From contig JALZVZ010000076.1 in NCBI GenBank assembly GCA_023299945.1, forward strand, positions 1 to 15,568: a stretch of 15,568 nt of DNA, read 5' to 3'. Below the pieces are notes generated by a model. It saw nothing but the letters and a program-made list of their open reading frames with translations, did no database searches and was not told the origin of the DNA. Below are positions 14,784 through 15,568 of this stretch, piece by piece (positions within the stretch are counted from its first letter, which is position 1; each line of letters starts with the position of its first letter). The translations under genes and the position numbers were made by a program. The DNA is from Altererythrobacter sp. Its GTDB lineage: Bacteria; Pseudomonadota; Alphaproteobacteria; Sphingomonadales; Sphingomonadaceae.

Positions 14784-15568
14784 ATGGATGTGTCGAAACT
14801 TCGCATTGCTCTGTTTAGCGGGAATTACAATTACCTGCGCGATGGTGCCAATCAAGCGCTGAACCGTTTGGCCGAGTATTTGCTCCGCCACGGGGCAAGC
14901 CTGCGCGTCTATTCACCCACAGTTGAACCGGCAGCGTTCGAGCCAAATGGCGATTTGATCAGCGTGCCCAGCGTTGCGATACCGGGCCGGTCTGAATATC
15001 AATTTCCCCTCGGCCTCAGCCGCGCCAATCGGGCGGATTTGGCCGCGTTTAAGCCCAATATCATTCACGCATCTTCGCCCGATGTGACAGGCCATGCCGC
15101 GCTGCGCTGGGCTCAAGATGCCGATATTCCTGTACTGGCATCGGTTCATACGCGGTTCGAAACCTATCCACGCTATTACAAAATGGGCTTTATTGAACCG
15201 GGGATCGAATGGATGCTGCGCCGCTTTTACCACCGGTGTGATGGGCTGGTTGCGCCTTCGCAAAGCATGATCGATGAGCTTCTCGAACAGGATATGCATG
15301 ACGATATCGGCCTGTGGTCGCGCGGGGTCGATCGGGAGGTTTTTGACCCCAGCAAGCGCGATATGGAATGGCGCCGCGCACAAGGCCTAAAGGATGACGA
15401 TGTGGCAATCATCTTCCTTGGCCGTTTGGTCATGGAAAAAGGGCTGGATGTCTTCGCCGATTCGATCATTCAATTGCGCAAATTGCAGGCTCCGCACAAG
15501 GTTTTGGTGATCGGCGACGGGCCAGCACGCGGGTGGTTTGAGAACGCCCTGCCTGGCGGGATTTTCTG
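14784..15568 (+). CDS. GT4-family glycosyltransferase (5' part, runs off the window)
   Basis: The first 261 residues of a GT-B fold glycosyltransferase; the 3' end is outside the window. The N-terminal acceptor domain has FSGNYNYLRDGANQALNRLA (11-30) with the early glycine/asparagine loop, HASSPD (95-100) and ASVHTRFETYPRYY (119-132). The interdomain part has APSQSMIDEL (157-166) and WSRGVDREVFDP (178-189). The nucleotide-sugar domain begins FLGRLVMEKGLDVF (211-224) and IGDGPARGWF, typical of GT4 proteins using GDP- or UDP-sugars. It resembles the lipid or mannosyl transferase branch, but donor and acceptor cannot be named. Start: ATG 14784 gives a normal N-terminus; an in-frame ATG at 14691 would add 31 unlikely residues. 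Neither start has a strong Shine-Dalgarno. Confidence 0.88.
   Translation, partial: MDVSKLRIALFSGNYNYLRDGANQALNRLAEYLLRHGASLRVYSPTVEPAAFEPNGDLISVPSVAIPGRSEYQFPLGLSRANRADLAAFKPNIIHASSPDVTGHAALRWAQDADIPVLASVHTRFETYPRYYKMGFIEPGIEWMLRRFYHRCDGLVAPSQSMIDELLEQDMHDDIGLWSRGVDREVFDPSKRDMEWRRAQGLKDDDVAIIFLGRLVMEKGLDVFADSIIQLRKLQAPHKVLVIGDGPARGWFENALPGGIF

Overview
The window is an ordinary chromosomal housekeeping segment of an alphaproteobacterium, most likely a sphingomonad of the Erythrobacter type. The pointers are inference from gene content and protein style: an archaeal/alphaproteobacterial-type SerC next to a long-form SerA; HisZ next to PurA; a tlpA / argH / small lipoprotein / lysA block; and a MarR-like regulator with a wing-helix sequence style I associate with sphingomonads. 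I see no transposase, phage gene, CRISPR array, integrase or plasmid function. No gene-free stretch exceeds 300 bases.

Layout. Bases 1-1649 (+): the 3' end of truA, a four-helix membrane protein and a zinc-less quinone-oxidoreductase-like dehydrogenase, joined by overlapping stop/start codons. Bases 1650-1788: a hairpin-rich gap between convergent genes. Bases 1789-2775 (-): a cytoplasmic L-asparaginase. Bases 2867-2942 (+): tRNA-Val(TAC) with encoded CCA. Bases 2995-3576 (-): a TlpA-like lipoprotein thioredoxin whose start codon overlaps that of the divergent argH. Bases 3575-7378 (+): argH, a tiny LptM-like lipoprotein, lysA and a precorrin-2 dehydrogenase/ferrochelatase, closely spaced and probably one operon. 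Bases 7386-8333 (-): a regulator with a degenerate receiver-like N-terminus and a MarR-like C-terminus. Bases 8424-9032 (-): a YkuD-type L,D-transpeptidase lipoprotein. Bases 9122-14587 (-): serC, serA, hisZ and purA in transcription order, a serine/histidine/purine cluster. Bases 14784-15568 (+): the first two thirds or so of a GT4 glycosyltransferase, cut by the window edge.

How the genes work together. Two amino-acid blocks dominate: arginine and lysine (argH, lysA) with siroheme for sulfite/nitrite reduction, and serine (serC, serA) with histidine control (hisZ) and AMP synthesis (purA). Envelope functions are interspersed: TlpA, LptM-like, L,D-transpeptidase and the glycosyltransferase.

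I did not find a convincing undescribed system. The best leads are regulatory and evolutionary: three strong dyad symmetries in promoter regions (hisZ-purA, serC upstream, and the MarR-like regulator's own promoter), a hairpin that would hide the serC ribosome-binding site, an apparent vestige of a methyltransferase domain at the end of the siroheme protein, and overlapping divergent start codons of tlpA and argH.
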